Shown here piece by piece: positions 7,616 through 15,924 of a DNA stretch of 44,159 nt; position 1 is the stretch's first letter; the number at the start of each line of letters is the position of its first letter. The notes below the pieces were generated by a model that had not been told where the DNA came from, did no database searches, and worked only from the letters and a program-made list of their open reading frames with translations. The stretch is from NCBI RefSeq assembly GCF_001083785.1, contig NZ_LAVL01000067.1, forward strand, positions 1 to 44,159. The letters are read 5' to 3'. A program made the translations under genes and the position numbers. This stretch comes from Nonomuraea sp. SBT364 (GTDB taxonomy: Bacteria; Actinomycetota; Actinomycetes; Streptosporangiales; Streptosporangiaceae).

Positions 7616-10210
7616 ATGACGACGGCACTGGACTTTTCCCGCATCGACGGCGGCATGCTGGACGAGGTGGGCGGCAAGGCGGCCAACCTGGGCGAGCTCA
7701 CCCGCGCCGGGCTGCCCGTCCCGCCCGGCTGGGTGCTGACCACCCGGGCCTACCGGCAGGCGGCCGCCGCCGCGGGCCTGGACGGGATCATCGCCGCGGG
7801 CGGCGACGGGCTGGCGGAGAAGGCCAGGTCACGGCTGCTGGAGACGCCGGTGCCGCCGGACGTCGCCAAGGCCGTGCTGGAGGCGTACACCCCGGGCGAG
7901 CCCGTCGCGGTGCGCTCCTCGGCCACCGCCGAGGACCTGCCGTTCGCCAGCTTCGCCGGTCAGCAGGACACCTACCTCAACGTGGTCGGCGAGCAGGCCC
8001 TGCTCGACGCGGTGCGCCGCTGCTGGGCGTCGCTGTGGACCGACCGCGCCGTCGCCTACCGCGAGTCCAACGGCATCGACCACGCCTCGGTGACGCTGGC
8101 CGTCGTGGTGCAGACCATGGTGGACGCGCGGGTGGCCGGGGTGATGTTCACCGCGAACCCGGTGACGGGGCGGCGGCGCGAGACGGTCATCGACGCCGGC
8201 CCGGGGCTCGGCGAGGCCGTGGTGTCCGGCGCGGTCAACCCGGACCGGTTCGTCGTCCACGGCGAGTCCGTCGAGCGGCACGCCGGGGACAAGCGGGTGG
8301 CGATCCGCCCGCTGCCCGGCGGCGGCACCGAGCGGGTGGAGACCGGGCACGAGGGCCTGTGCCTGACCGACGCCGAGGTGCGCGAGCTGGCCGCGCTCGG
8401 CGCGCGCGTCGAGGAGCACTACGGCGCACCGCAGGACACCGAGTGGGCCATCGACGCAGGCGGCCGGATCTGGCTCACCCAGGCCAGGCCGATCACCACC
8501 CTCTACCCGCTGCCGGAGCGGCGCGCCGACGGCCTGCGGGCGTACTTCTCCTTCAACGTGGCCCAGGGCGTGATGGGGCCGATCACCCCGATGGGGATCG
8601 CGGTGTTCAGGCTGGTCGGCTCCGGGGCCGCCGGCCTGTTCGGGTTCGCGCCGGCCGACCCGCACGACGGGCCGCGCGCCATGACGGAGTCCGGGCAGCG
8701 GCTCTGGCTCGACCTCACCACCCCGCTGCGCAGCCGCGTGGGGCGCGTCATCCTGCCGAAGCTGCTGCGGGTCGGCGAGGCCCGCACGGCCGTGCTCGTG
8801 GACGACCTGACGCGCGACCCGAGGCTCTCGGTGATCCACACCAGCCGCCGCCCGTTCGCCCGCGCCGCATTCCGCTTCGCCCGGCGCGTGCGGGTCCCGG
8901 GGCGGGTGTTCCAGGCCCTGACCCGGCCAGAGCGGGCGCTGGCCCGCACCAGGCGCCTGGGGGAGGAGCTGGACCGGCGGCCCGCCGCCGCCGCCACCGC
9001 CACGCCGGCCGACCGGCTGGCCCACGCCGAGCGGATGCTGACGGCCACCTTCCCGGCGATCATCTCGATCATGCCGTTCGCGCTCACCGGCTACGGCCTG
9101 TTCGCGCTGTCGTCCAGGCTCTCCGGCGTGCCCATCGGGGACATGCAGGACGTGCTGCGCAGCGTCCCGAACAATCCGACCACCGAGATGGACCTGGAGC
9201 TGTGGGCGCTGGCCACCCGCGTCGAGCCGGAGCCCTTCCGCACGCTGCCGGTGCCCGAGCTGGTCCGTCTCTACCGCGCCGGCGAGCTCCCGCCGCGCGG
9301 CCAGCGGGGCGTCGAGGTCTTCCTGGACGCCTACGGGCACCGCGGCGTCGCCGAGATCGACGTCGGCGTCCCGCGCTGGTCCGACGACCCGTCCCACCTG
9401 CTCGGCGTGCTGGCCAACTACCTGCGCGCGGGCGGCGACGGCCCCACGCCGGACGAGCTGTTCGCCAAGGGCGCCGCCGAGGCGGAGGCGGCGATGGCCC
9501 GCATCGTGGCCGCCGCCCGTCGCAGGGGCCGGGCGCGTGCCGCCGCCGTCCGCTTCGGGCTGCGCCGCACCCGGCAGCTCGCCGGGCTGCGCGAGCTGCC
9601 CAAGTTCTACCTCGTCAAGGTCATCGCGGCGGTACGGCACAGCATGCTGGCCGTCGGCGAGCACCTGGTCGCCGCCGGAGTGCTGGACTCGGCCGCCGAC
9701 GTGTACTTCCTGACCCTGAAGGAGGCCAGGTCCGCGCCGGCCGGAGGCGACCTGCGCGACCTGGTGGCCGGGCGGCGGGCGGCGCACGAGCGGGAGTCGC
9801 GCCGCAGGCACGTGCCCAGGATGCTGCTGTCCGACGGCACCGAGCCGGAGGCGCTGGCCACCGCCACCGTGACCTCGGCCATGGCCGCCGCCGACGGCGC
9901 GCTGACCGGCACGGCAGCCTCGGCGGGCACGGTGACCGGCACCGCCCGGGTGGTGCTCGACCCGGTCGGCGCGCACCTGGAGCCGGGCGAGATCCTCGTC
10001 TGCCCGTCCACCGACCCGGGCTGGACCCCGCTCTTCCTCACCGCGGGCGGCCTGGTGATGGAGATGGGCGGCGCGATGTCGCACGGCGCGGTGGTGGCCC
10101 GCGAGTACGGCATCCCGGCCGTCGTCGGCGTGGCCGGCGCCACCCACCGCATCACCACCGGCGAGACCGTCACGGTCGACGGCGCCGCCGGGACCGTCAC
10201 TACGCCATGA
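7616..10210 (+). CDS. Rifampicin phosphotransferase-like / PEP synthase-like dikinase
   Basis: An 864-aa protein. The N-terminal ATP-grasp domain (about 1-310) is of the PPDK/PEP-synthase type: EVGGKAANLGEL, AVRSSATAEDLPFASFAGQ, and EWAIDAGGRIWLTQARPITT at its end. The large middle section (about 320-760) begins FSFNVAQGVMGPITPMG. The C-terminal swivelling phosphohistidine domain contains MSHGAVVAREYGIPAVVG, with His at residue 823. A catalytic His this close to the C-terminus matches the order in rifampicin phosphotransferases (ATP-grasp, substrate domain, His domain). In true PEP synthase the His is central and followed by a PEP barrel. The substrate is not certain. I saw no rifamycin-associated inverted repeat upstream. 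Start ATG 7616 has AGGAG eight bases before. Confidence 0.8.
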   Translation: MTTALDFSRIDGGMLDEVGGKAANLGELTRAGLPVPPGWVLTTRAYRQAAAAAGLDGIIAAGGDGLAEKARSRLLETPVPPDVAKAVLEAYTPGEPVAVRSSATAEDLPFASFAGQQDTYLNVVGEQALLDAVRRCWASLWTDRAVAYRESNGIDHASVTLAVVVQTMVDARVAGVMFTANPVTGRRRETVIDAGPGLGEAVVSGAVNPDRFVVHGESVERHAGDKRVAIRPLPGGGTERVETGHEGLCLTDAEVRELAALGARVEEHYGAPQDTEWAIDAGGRIWLTQARPITTLYPLPERRADGLRAYFSFNVAQGVMGPITPMGIAVFRLVGSGAAGLFGFAPADPHDGPRAMTESGQRLWLDLTTPLRSRVGRVILPKLLRVGEARTAVLVDDLTRDPRLSVIHTSRRPFARAAFRFARRVRVPGRVFQALTRPERALARTRRLGEELDRRPAAAATATPADRLAHAERMLTATFPAIISIMPFALTGYGLFALSSRLSGVPIGDMQDVLRSVPNNPTTEMDLELWALATRVEPEPFRTLPVPELVRLYRAGELPPRGQRGVEVFLDAYGHRGVAEIDVGVPRWSDDPSHLLGVLANYLRAGGDGPTPDELFAKGAAEAEAAMARIVAAARRRGRARAAAVRFGLRRTRQLAGLRELPKFYLVKVIAAVRHSMLAVGEHLVAAGVLDSAADVYFLTLKEARSAPAGGDLRDLVAGRRAAHERESRRRHVPRMLLSDGTEPEALATATVTSAMAAADGALTGTAASAGTVTGTARVVLDPVGAHLEPGEILVCPSTDPGWTPLFLTAGGLVMEMGGAMSHGAVVAREYGIPAVVGVAGATHRITTGETVTVDGAAGTVTTP

Positions 10211-10226
10211 CCGTCACTACGCCATG
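10193..10226. repeat. 17-bp perfect tandem duplication at convergent stop codons
   Basis: ACCGTCACTACGCCATG occurs twice head to tail (10193-10209 and 10210-10226). The first copy carries the TGA of the dikinase and the second the TAG of the convergent isomerase. Removing one copy would make the two coding ends overlap. Confidence 0.9.
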
Positions 10227-11068
10227 ACCACGCTGTCGTAGCGGGCCTTCATCGTGGCCACCACCTCGTCGGGGTCGGCGGCCCACAGGTCGGCGTTGAA
10301 GATCTCCACCTCGACGTCGCCGGTGTAGCCGGCCGCGGCCACGGCCCGGGTGATCGGCGGGAAGCCGATCACCCCGTCGCCCATCATCCCCCTGCCGAGC
10401 AGCACGTCGGCAGGCAGCGGATGCAGGTAGTCGCACACCTGGTAGGACGCGATCCGGCTGCCCGCCCGGGCGATCTGGTCGTACAGCGCCGGGTCCCACC
10501 ACACGTGGAAGGTGTCGACCACGACGCCGACCTGCTCCTCGGGGTGGGCCAGGGCGAGGTCGAGCGCCTGCCCGAGCGTCGACAGCACCGCCCGGTCCGG
10601 GCAGTAGATCGGGTGCAGCGGCTCCAGCGCCAGCCGCACCCCCCGCTCCCCGGCGTAGGGCGCGAGCACGCCCAGCGCCTCGGCCACCCGCTCCCTGGCC
10701 CCGGCCACGTCCCGCGAGAAGGCGTCCGGCAGCGGCTCGCCCGGCTTCACCCCGGGCAGCCCGCCCACCACCATGACCAGACAGGCGGCGCCCAGCTCGG
10801 CGGCCTCGTCCACGGCCCGGCGGTTGTCGTCGAGCGCGGCCCGGCCCTCCCCGGCGGACAGCGCGCCGGCCGTCAGGAAGCCGCCCCGGCACAGCGACGA
10901 CACCCGCAGCCCGGCCTCACGCACCAGCTTGGCGCCGGCCGCGAGCCCGTGCTCGGCCACCTTCTCCCGCCACAGGCCGATCGCCTCCAGCCCGTGCCGG
11001 GCGCACCCGTCGACGGCCTCGGCCAGCGTCCAGCGCCGGGTCGTCCACTGGTTCAGCGACAGGCTCAC
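10217..11068 (-). CDS. Sugar phosphate isomerase/epimerase-like TIM-barrel protein (operon gene 3)
   Basis: A 283-aa xylose isomerase-like TIM-barrel protein. Candidate metal ligands are in ALEPLHP, VVVDTFHVWW, YQVCDYLHP and VEVEIFN. This is a different subfamily from the protein at 5854. GTG 11068 overlaps the stop of the DUF993 gene by four bases (GTGA), implying translational coupling. It is the last gene of a three-gene operon with a Gfo/Idh/MocA dehydrogenase and a DUF993 protein. In such sets the isomerase often acts on a keto-sugar made by the dehydrogenase (inference). Confidence 0.82.
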   Translation of the reverse strand: MSLSLNQWTTRRWTLAEAVDGCARHGLEAIGLWREKVAEHGLAAGAKLVREAGLRVSSLCRGGFLTAGALSAGEGRAALDDNRRAVDEAAELGAACLVMVVGGLPGVKPGEPLPDAFSRDVAGARERVAEALGVLAPYAGERGVRLALEPLHPIYCPDRAVLSTLGQALDLALAHPEEQVGVVVDTFHVWWDPALYDQIARAGSRIASYQVCDYLHPLPADVLLGRGMMGDGVIGFPPITRAVAAAGYTGDVEVEIFNADLWAADPDEVVATMKARYDSVVMA

Positions 11069-12228
11069 AGCCCGTTCACCTCCAGGAGCGCCTTCATCCG
11101 ATGCACGGCCAGCTCCCGGTCCGCCAGCAGGCCCGCCTGGTCGGCCAGCCTGAACACCTCCGCCAGGTGCGTGATCGAACGCGCCGACTGCGCGCCGTTC
11201 ACCATCGCGAACGCGTCCTGGTGGCCGTTCAGCCAGGCCAGGAAGACGATCCCGGTCTTGTAGTGGTAGGTCGGCGTCTCGAAGATCTTGCGTGACAGCG
11301 GCACCGTCGGCGCCAGGATCTCGTCGTACTGGGCCAGCAGCCGCTCCCGGCCCGCCTCGTCGCAGGCGGCCCCGGCGGCGTCGAGCACCCGCAGCGCCAT
11401 CGCGGCCGCGGGCGCGATCGCGTCGAAGATGCCGAGCAGCGCGTGCGAGCCGGACCGGATCAGCGACGGGTAGTTGAAGTCGTCGCCGGTGTAGAGCTTG
11501 ACCCCCTCGGGCAGCGCGGCCCGCAGCCGCACCTCGTGCTCCTCGTCCAGCAGCGACACCTTCACCCCGTCGACCATGGGCGCGTGCGCGTGCACCAGCT
11601 CCAGGAACGACTCCGTGGCCGCCGCCACGTCCCGCGAGCCCCAGTAGCCGGCCAGCTGCGGGTCGAACATCTCGCCCAGCCAGTGCAGGATCACCGGCCG
11701 CTGTGCCAGCCCGAACAGCTTGCCGTAGACCCGGTGGTAGTCCCGTGGCCCGGCGGCCACCCGGGCCAGCTGCCGCGACGCCATGATGATCACGCCGGCG
11801 CCGGCCGCCTGCACGGTCTCCACCTGCTCGGCGTAGGCCGAGGTGATGGCGTCCAGGTCACCGGCGTCCGGTGCGTGGTCGGTACCCGCGCCGCAGGCCA
11901 CCAGCGCCGCCGGGTCGCCGAACGCGCGCGCCTCGGCGGCGCTGCGCCGGATCAGCTCCCGCGTCGCCGCCCAGTCCAGGCCCATGTTGCGCTGCGCGGT
12001 GTCCATCGCGTCGGCCACCCGCAGCCCGTACGACCACAGATGGCGGCGGAAGCGCAGCGTCGCGTCCCAGTCGACGGCGGCCGGGGCGCCCGGCGTGTTG
12101 TCGCCGAGCGGGTCGGCCACCACGTGCGCGGCCGCGTACACCACCCGGCTGGTCGCGGGTGAGTCCACGACCGGCCACGTCACGGGCTCCCGCAGCGTGT
12201 AGGCGCCGCCCGGCAGGTCGATCCTCAC
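11065..12228 (-). CDS. DUF993 / dihydrodipicolinate synthase-like aldolase-family protein (operon gene 2)
   Basis: A 387-aa protein I recognise as DUF993, annotated as dihydrodipicolinate synthase-like. It is a predicted TIM barrel with ITSAYAEQVETVQAAGAGVIIMAS, RPVILHWLGEMFDP and VDGVKVSLLDEEHE. The Lys in the last motif is where the Schiff-base Lys would fall if the aldolase analogy holds. Family members probably cleave or form a keto-acid carbon bond, but I know of no proven reaction. The start GTG 12228 overlaps the preceding stop by four bases (GTGA), and its own stop overlaps the next start in the same way. Confidence 0.8.
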   Translation of the reverse strand: MRIDLPGGAYTLREPVTWPVVDSPATSRVVYAAAHVVADPLGDNTPGAPAAVDWDATLRFRRHLWSYGLRVADAMDTAQRNMGLDWAATRELIRRSAAEARAFGDPAALVACGAGTDHAPDAGDLDAITSAYAEQVETVQAAGAGVIIMASRQLARVAAGPRDYHRVYGKLFGLAQRPVILHWLGEMFDPQLAGYWGSRDVAAATESFLELVHAHAPMVDGVKVSLLDEEHEVRLRAALPEGVKLYTGDDFNYPSLIRSGSHALLGIFDAIAPAAAMALRVLDAAGAACDEAGRERLLAQYDEILAPTVPLSRKIFETPTYHYKTGIVFLAWLNGHQDAFAMVNGAQSARSITHLAEVFRLADQAGLLADRELAVHRMKALLEVNGL

Positions 12229-13370
12229 AGCTGCGGCACCTCGATCCTGCGGCCCTCGGCGGACGAGCGCAGCCCCAGCTCCGCGAGCTGCACGCCGCGC
12301 GCGCCCGCCGCGAAGTCGTACGGGAACGGCGCGTCCTCCAGCACGTGCCGGATGAACAGCTCCCACTGGATCTTGAAGCCGTTGTCGAACTCCCCGTTGT
12401 CCGGCACCTCCTGCCAGCCCTCACGGAAGCGGGCGGTGGCGGGCAGATCGGGGTTCCAGACCGGCTTGGGCGTCGCGGCGCGGTGCTGCACCCGGCAGTC
12501 GCGCAGTCCCGCGACGGCGCTGCCGTGCGTGCCGTCCACCTGGAACTCCACCAGCTCGTCCCGGTTCACCCGGACCGTCCAGGAGGAGTTGATCTGCGCC
12601 ACGATCCCGCCGGCCAGGCCGAACACGCCGTACGCGGCGTCGTCGGCCGTCGCCTGGTAGGTCTCGCCGCGCTCGTCCACCCGCTCGGGGATGTGCGTGG
12701 TCGCCTGGGCGTAGACGGACTCGACCCGGCCGAACAGGTTCTCCAGCACGTAGTGCCAGTGCGGGAACATGTCGAGCACGATGCCGCCGCCGTCCTCGGC
12801 CCGGTAGTTCCACGAGGGCCGCTGGGCCTCCTGCCAGTCGCCCTCGAACACCCAGTAGCCGAACTCGCCGCGCACCGACAGGATCCGCCCGAAGAAGCCG
12901 CCGTCGATCAGCCGCTTGAGCTTGAGCAGACCAGGCAGGAACAGCTTGTCCTGCACGACCCCGTTCTTGATCCCGCGCGCCGCGGCGGCCTCGGCCAGCG
13001 CGACCGCCTCCTGCACCGACTCGGCGGTGGGCTTCTCGGCATAGACGTGCTTGCCCGCCTCGATGGCCTTCAGCACGGCCTTGACGCGGGCGGAGGTGAC
13101 CTGGGCGTCGAAGTAGATGAGGTTGTCCTCGTCGGCGAGCGCCGAGTCCAGGTCGGTGGTGTGGTCGGGGATGCCGTGCAGCGCCGACAACCTGGCCAGC
13201 TTGTCGGCGCTGCGGCCGACCAGGACGGGCTTCAGCTCGACCCGGCTGCCGTCGGAGAGTGTCACACCGCCCTGCTCGTTGATCGCCAGAACGGAACGGA
13301 CCAGGTGCTGGCGGTAGCCCATCCGTCCGGTGACGCCGTTCATCACGACGCCGATGGTGCGCACGCTCAT
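12225..13370 (-). CDS. Gfo/Idh/MocA-family oxidoreductase (operon gene 1)
   Basis: A 381-aa NAD(P)-dependent sugar dehydrogenase family protein. The N-terminal Rossmann region contains GVVMNGVTGRMGYRQ, and the catalytic Lys is in AEKPTAESV (about residue 110). The C-terminal domain has DMFPHWHYVLENLFG, holding the family's metal or substrate His residues. These enzymes oxidise a hydroxyl on a sugar, inositol or glycoside to a ketone. The start ATG 13370 follows AAAGGA. A strong promoter with a perfect LacI-type operator lies immediately upstream. It leads a three-gene operon in which every junction overlaps by four bases. Confidence 0.9.
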   Translation of the reverse strand: MSVRTIGVVMNGVTGRMGYRQHLVRSVLAINEQGGVTLSDGSRVELKPVLVGRSADKLARLSALHGIPDHTTDLDSALADEDNLIYFDAQVTSARVKAVLKAIEAGKHVYAEKPTAESVQEAVALAEAAAARGIKNGVVQDKLFLPGLLKLKRLIDGGFFGRILSVRGEFGYWVFEGDWQEAQRPSWNYRAEDGGGIVLDMFPHWHYVLENLFGRVESVYAQATTHIPERVDERGETYQATADDAAYGVFGLAGGIVAQINSSWTVRVNRDELVEFQVDGTHGSAVAGLRDCRVQHRAATPKPVWNPDLPATARFREGWQEVPDNGEFDNGFKIQWELFIRHVLEDAPFPYDFAAGARGVQLAELGLRSSAEGRRIEVPQL

Positions 13371-13385
13371 GGGGGTCCTTTCGAA

Positions 13386-13399
13386 GGAAAGCGCTTTCC
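13386..13399. promoter_or_regulatory. Perfect LacI-type operator over the operon start site
   Basis: GGAAAGCGCTTTCC is a perfect 14-bp palindrome with a central CG. It sits immediately downstream of the -10 box of the promoter at 13403-13432, so it overlaps the expected transcription start. A bound LacI protein would block initiation. Confidence 0.75.
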
Positions 13400-13402
13400 C
13401 GA

Positions 13403-13432
13403 ACGGTACGGCGGAGCCGCCGGGGGCGTCAA
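13403..13432 (-). promoter_or_regulatory. Promoter of the dehydrogenase-DUF993-isomerase operon
   Basis: On the minus strand TTGACG (13432-13427), an 18-bp spacer and TACCGT (13408-13403) form a good housekeeping-type promoter. The expected start site near 13396 lies inside the LacI-type operator. Confidence 0.65.
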
Positions 13433-13436
13433 GTGC

Positions 13437-14657
13437 CTAGTCCCGGGACTCCAGCCTGGCCAGCGCCACGGCCAGGGGGCGAGCGGCCAGCCCGAGCTGC
13501 CATTCGCGGACGCCGAGCCCGCGCAGCCTGGCCGTCACGCTCTCCTCGGTGATCTCCTCCGGCGGCTCCCAGGTGAGCCTGCGCACCGCGTCGGGCTGCA
13601 ACAGGTTCTCCGTGGGCATGTGGTGCTCGTCGGCCAGCGCCGACACCACCGCGCGGGCCGCGGCCAGCCGCTTGGCGGCGGCCGGGTCGCGATCCGGCCA
13701 CCGGTTGACCGGCGGCGGCCCGTCGCCGGGCGTGCTCGGCTGCGGAAGCTGCCCGTCGGGCAGGGCGCGCGCCCTGGTCACGGCGGCGAGCCAGTCGTTC
13801 ATGTAGCGGCGCGCGCTGCGCCCGGTGAACGCCGAGATCTCGGTGAGCGCCTTCTTCGTGCGCGGCCCCTCCAGGGCGGCGCTGACGATCGCGGCGTCGG
13901 GCAGCACCCGGCCGGGGGCCAGGTCGTTCTCGCGGGCGATCCGGTCGCGCATCGTCCACAACTCGCGCACGATCGCCAGCGCCCGCACGCTGCGCACCTT
14001 GTGGATGCCGGAGGTGCGCCGCCACGGGTCGGAACGCGGCGCGGGCGGCGGCGTACCGAGCACGGCGGCGAACTCCTCGCGCGCCCACCCCAGCTTGCCG
14101 CTCCCGGCCAGCTCCTCGTGCAGCGCGTCACGCAGCTCGACCAGCACCTCCACGTCGAGCGCGGCGTAACGCAGCCAGTCTTCCGGCAGCGGCCTGGTCG
14201 ACCAGTCGGCGGCCGAATGGCCCTTCTCCAGGCGCAGGCCGAGCACCGTCTCCACCATCGTGCCGAGCCCGACCCGCTCGTAGCCGAGCAGCCGGCCCGC
14301 CAGCTCGGTGTCGAACATCCGGCGCGGCCTGAACCCGATCTCCATCAGGCACGGCAGGTCCTGGGAGGCGGCGTGCAGCACGACCTCCGCGCCGGCCAGC
14401 GCGGTGTCGAGCTCCGACAGGTCGGGACAGGCCACCGGGTCGATCAGCGCGGTGCCCGCGCCGGCCCGGCGCAACTGCACCAGATAGGCGCGGTTGCCGT
14501 AGCGGTAGCCCGAGGCGCGCTCGGCGTCGACGGCCACGGGGCCGGAGCCCGCGCCGAACGCGGCGACGGCACGGGCCAGCGACGCGGCGTCGGCGACGAC
14601 CGGCGGGATGCCCTCGCGCGGTTCGAGCAGCGGGACCACGGTTCGTTCTTCTGTCAT
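13437..14657 (-). CDS. rnd: Ribonuclease D-like 3'-5' exonuclease with HRDC domain
   Basis: A 406-aa protein. The DEDD exonuclease domain (about 25-205) shows exo I as VAVDAERASGYRYGN, exo II around HAASQDLPCL and FDTELAGRLLG, and exo III as YAALDVEVL with the Tyr of the DEDDy subclass. An HRDC domain follows (about 225-305), including VRELWTMRDRIARENDLAPGRVL. RNase D trims tRNA and other stable RNA 3' ends. The actinobacterial form is longer than the roughly 375-aa E. coli enzyme. It is followed upstream by DUF3000 and then hemE, a neighbourhood familiar from actinomycete chromosomes. Confidence 0.9.
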   Translation of the reverse strand: MTEERTVVPLLEPREGIPPVVADAASLARAVAAFGAGSGPVAVDAERASGYRYGNRAYLVQLRRAGAGTALIDPVACPDLSELDTALAGAEVVLHAASQDLPCLMEIGFRPRRMFDTELAGRLLGYERVGLGTMVETVLGLRLEKGHSAADWSTRPLPEDWLRYAALDVEVLVELRDALHEELAGSGKLGWAREEFAAVLGTPPPAPRSDPWRRTSGIHKVRSVRALAIVRELWTMRDRIARENDLAPGRVLPDAAIVSAALEGPRTKKALTEISAFTGRSARRYMNDWLAAVTRARALPDGQLPQPSTPGDGPPPVNRWPDRDPAAAKRLAAARAVVSALADEHHMPTENLLQPDAVRRLTWEPPEEITEESVTARLRGLGVREWQLGLAARPLAVALARLESRD

Positions 14658-14702
14658 GAGCGCACCGCCCTCACGACCACGCTGCTGTGTTGACTTGTGC
14701 CC

Positions 14703-15299
14703 TCACTTCGTTCGGTCACTCTCCGGATCATCGCGTCGGCGGGGCATGGCGGCCACGTCGGGCGGAAGCGGCGGGATCCCGGCCGCCACGCACATGAGAT
14801 CGCACCAGGCGGCGACATGGCCGGACAGGTCCTCCTCGGCGGGGGACCAGGACGCCCGCAGCTCGAGCTCGGTGGTGACCGGGTCTTCGGCCTTGTTGCC
14901 GAACCCCTCGGACACCGCTCTGGTCACGGTACCGCCAGCGGCGGAGTAGTCGGCGTGATGGGCGTCGAGCGCCTCGGTCAGCCAGCTCCACGCGACGGGG
15001 CCGAGCAGCGGGTCGGAGGTGATCTCCGGCTCCATGTCCGCCCGCACGTAGGCGACCAGCCGGAACGGGCCGTCCCAGCCGCGCTGGCCGTCGGGGTCGT
15101 AGAGCAGGATCAGCCGCCCGACCGCGAGCTCGTCGTCGTCACGGTAGACGGACGCGCCGATGGCGGCCGAGTGCGGGGCGAGCCGCTGCGGAGCGGGCAG
15201 GTCCTCGAGCTCGATCTCCGGCCTGACCTCGGCCGGCCGCAGGCTCTCGACAGCGCGCCTGAAGGCAGCGGGCGCCGGTGGGCGGTCACCGAGGGTCAT
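14703..15299 (-). CDS. DUF3000 family protein
   Basis: A 198-aa actinobacterial protein of unknown function, recognised by the opening PPAPAAFRRAVESLRPAEVRPEIELEDLPAPQRLAPH, the central VGRLILLYDPDGQRGWDGPFRLVAYVRADME and the end SGHVAAWCDLMCVAAGIPPLP. Start ATG 15299 puts the conserved region near the N-terminus. An in-frame ATG at 15350 would add 17 low-conservation residues. Neither start has a clear ribosome site. It lies 45 bp upstream of RNase D on the same strand, so the two may be cotranscribed. No function is established that I know of. Confidence 0.85.
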   Translation of the reverse strand: MTLGDRPPAPAAFRRAVESLRPAEVRPEIELEDLPAPQRLAPHSAAIGASVYRDDDELAVGRLILLYDPDGQRGWDGPFRLVAYVRADMEPEITSDPLLGPVAWSWLTEALDAHHADYSAAGGTVTRAVSEGFGNKAEDPVTTELELRASWSPAEEDLSGHVAAWCDLMCVAAGIPPLPPDVAAMPRRRDDPESDRTK

Positions 15300-15359
15300 A
15301 GTCGAAGAGTAGGTGGAAGCGGGGCGGAAGGGGACCACGGGGGTGCTCATCGGTGGCGA

Positions 15360-15608
15360 TCAAACCGCGGCCGTCACCAGCGGCCGGGCGCATTCGGCCA
15401 GGCCGAGCCAGATCGCGTGCCCGCACTCGGCGCACGCCCACTCGGGGCATTCGCCGGGCTCGTGCCCGTCGAGGCAGACCGGCCGCTCGAACAGCCGCTC
15501 GCCGGCGCACGTCACGCAGTGTCCATAGCGGTGTCCATAACGGTGCTCCCCTTGAAGCACGGCCAGGCGCTCCGGGGAACTCCACAACGCGGTCATCGCA
15601 CCAGTCAT
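15360..15608 (-). CDS. Small Cys-rich (zinc-ribbon-like) protein, 82 aa
   Basis: Starting at ATG 15608, preceded by GAAAGG, the frame encodes 82 residues. The C-terminal half has a CVTC pair, then VCLDGH, GECPEW and ACAECGH. The seven Cys and nearby His residues are enough for a treble-clef or zinc-ribbon site. The frame stays open upstream to 15827, but those residues are Arg-rich and unlike protein, so the short form is preferred. The family is not recognised. It is probably a cytoplasmic zinc protein, possibly nucleic-acid or protein binding (inference). Confidence 0.5.
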   Translation of the reverse strand: MTGAMTALWSSPERLAVLQGEHRYGHRYGHCVTCAGERLFERPVCLDGHEPGECPEWACAECGHAIWLGLAECARPLVTAAV

Positions 15609-15924
15609 CGAACCGGGGCCTTTCTTCGGGACGTGGCTTCGACGTTGGCACGAGCCGCCGACATTTCCCCGCAACGCGCTCGGCGTGTCCCGAAAGTGGT
15701 CGCTGAATCGATGCCGCGCGGTGCGTTTGCGAAGTTTTGGCCCAGCCGAGACCGCCTCTCTGGTCGCCCATGGGGTGTGCGCGACCCGGGTGGGACGCCG
15801 ACGCCGGGCCGGCCGGTAAACATGCATTCCGCTATCTGATCATGAATTGGGGCGCGCCAGGCATACTTTTCCGACACCGCCTTCCGGTGGCGGGGGCGAG
15901 GCCGCCGCATGGCACCCTTGAGGG
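15609..15924. other. 316-bp divergent intergenic region before hemE
   Basis: This region separates the small Cys-rich gene (minus) from hemE (plus). It contains an AT-richer patch at about 15835-15875 (TATCTGATCATGAATTGG, then CATACTTTTCC) that may hold the hemE promoter, but I cannot align a convincing -35/-10 pair. I see no RNA gene. Confidence 0.3.

Noticed and set aside
11871..14693. 940-codon plus-strand frame opposite the sugar operon and RNase D
   Set aside because: Antisense shadow: Arg/Gly/His-rich, no domain, and in conflict with three strong gene calls.
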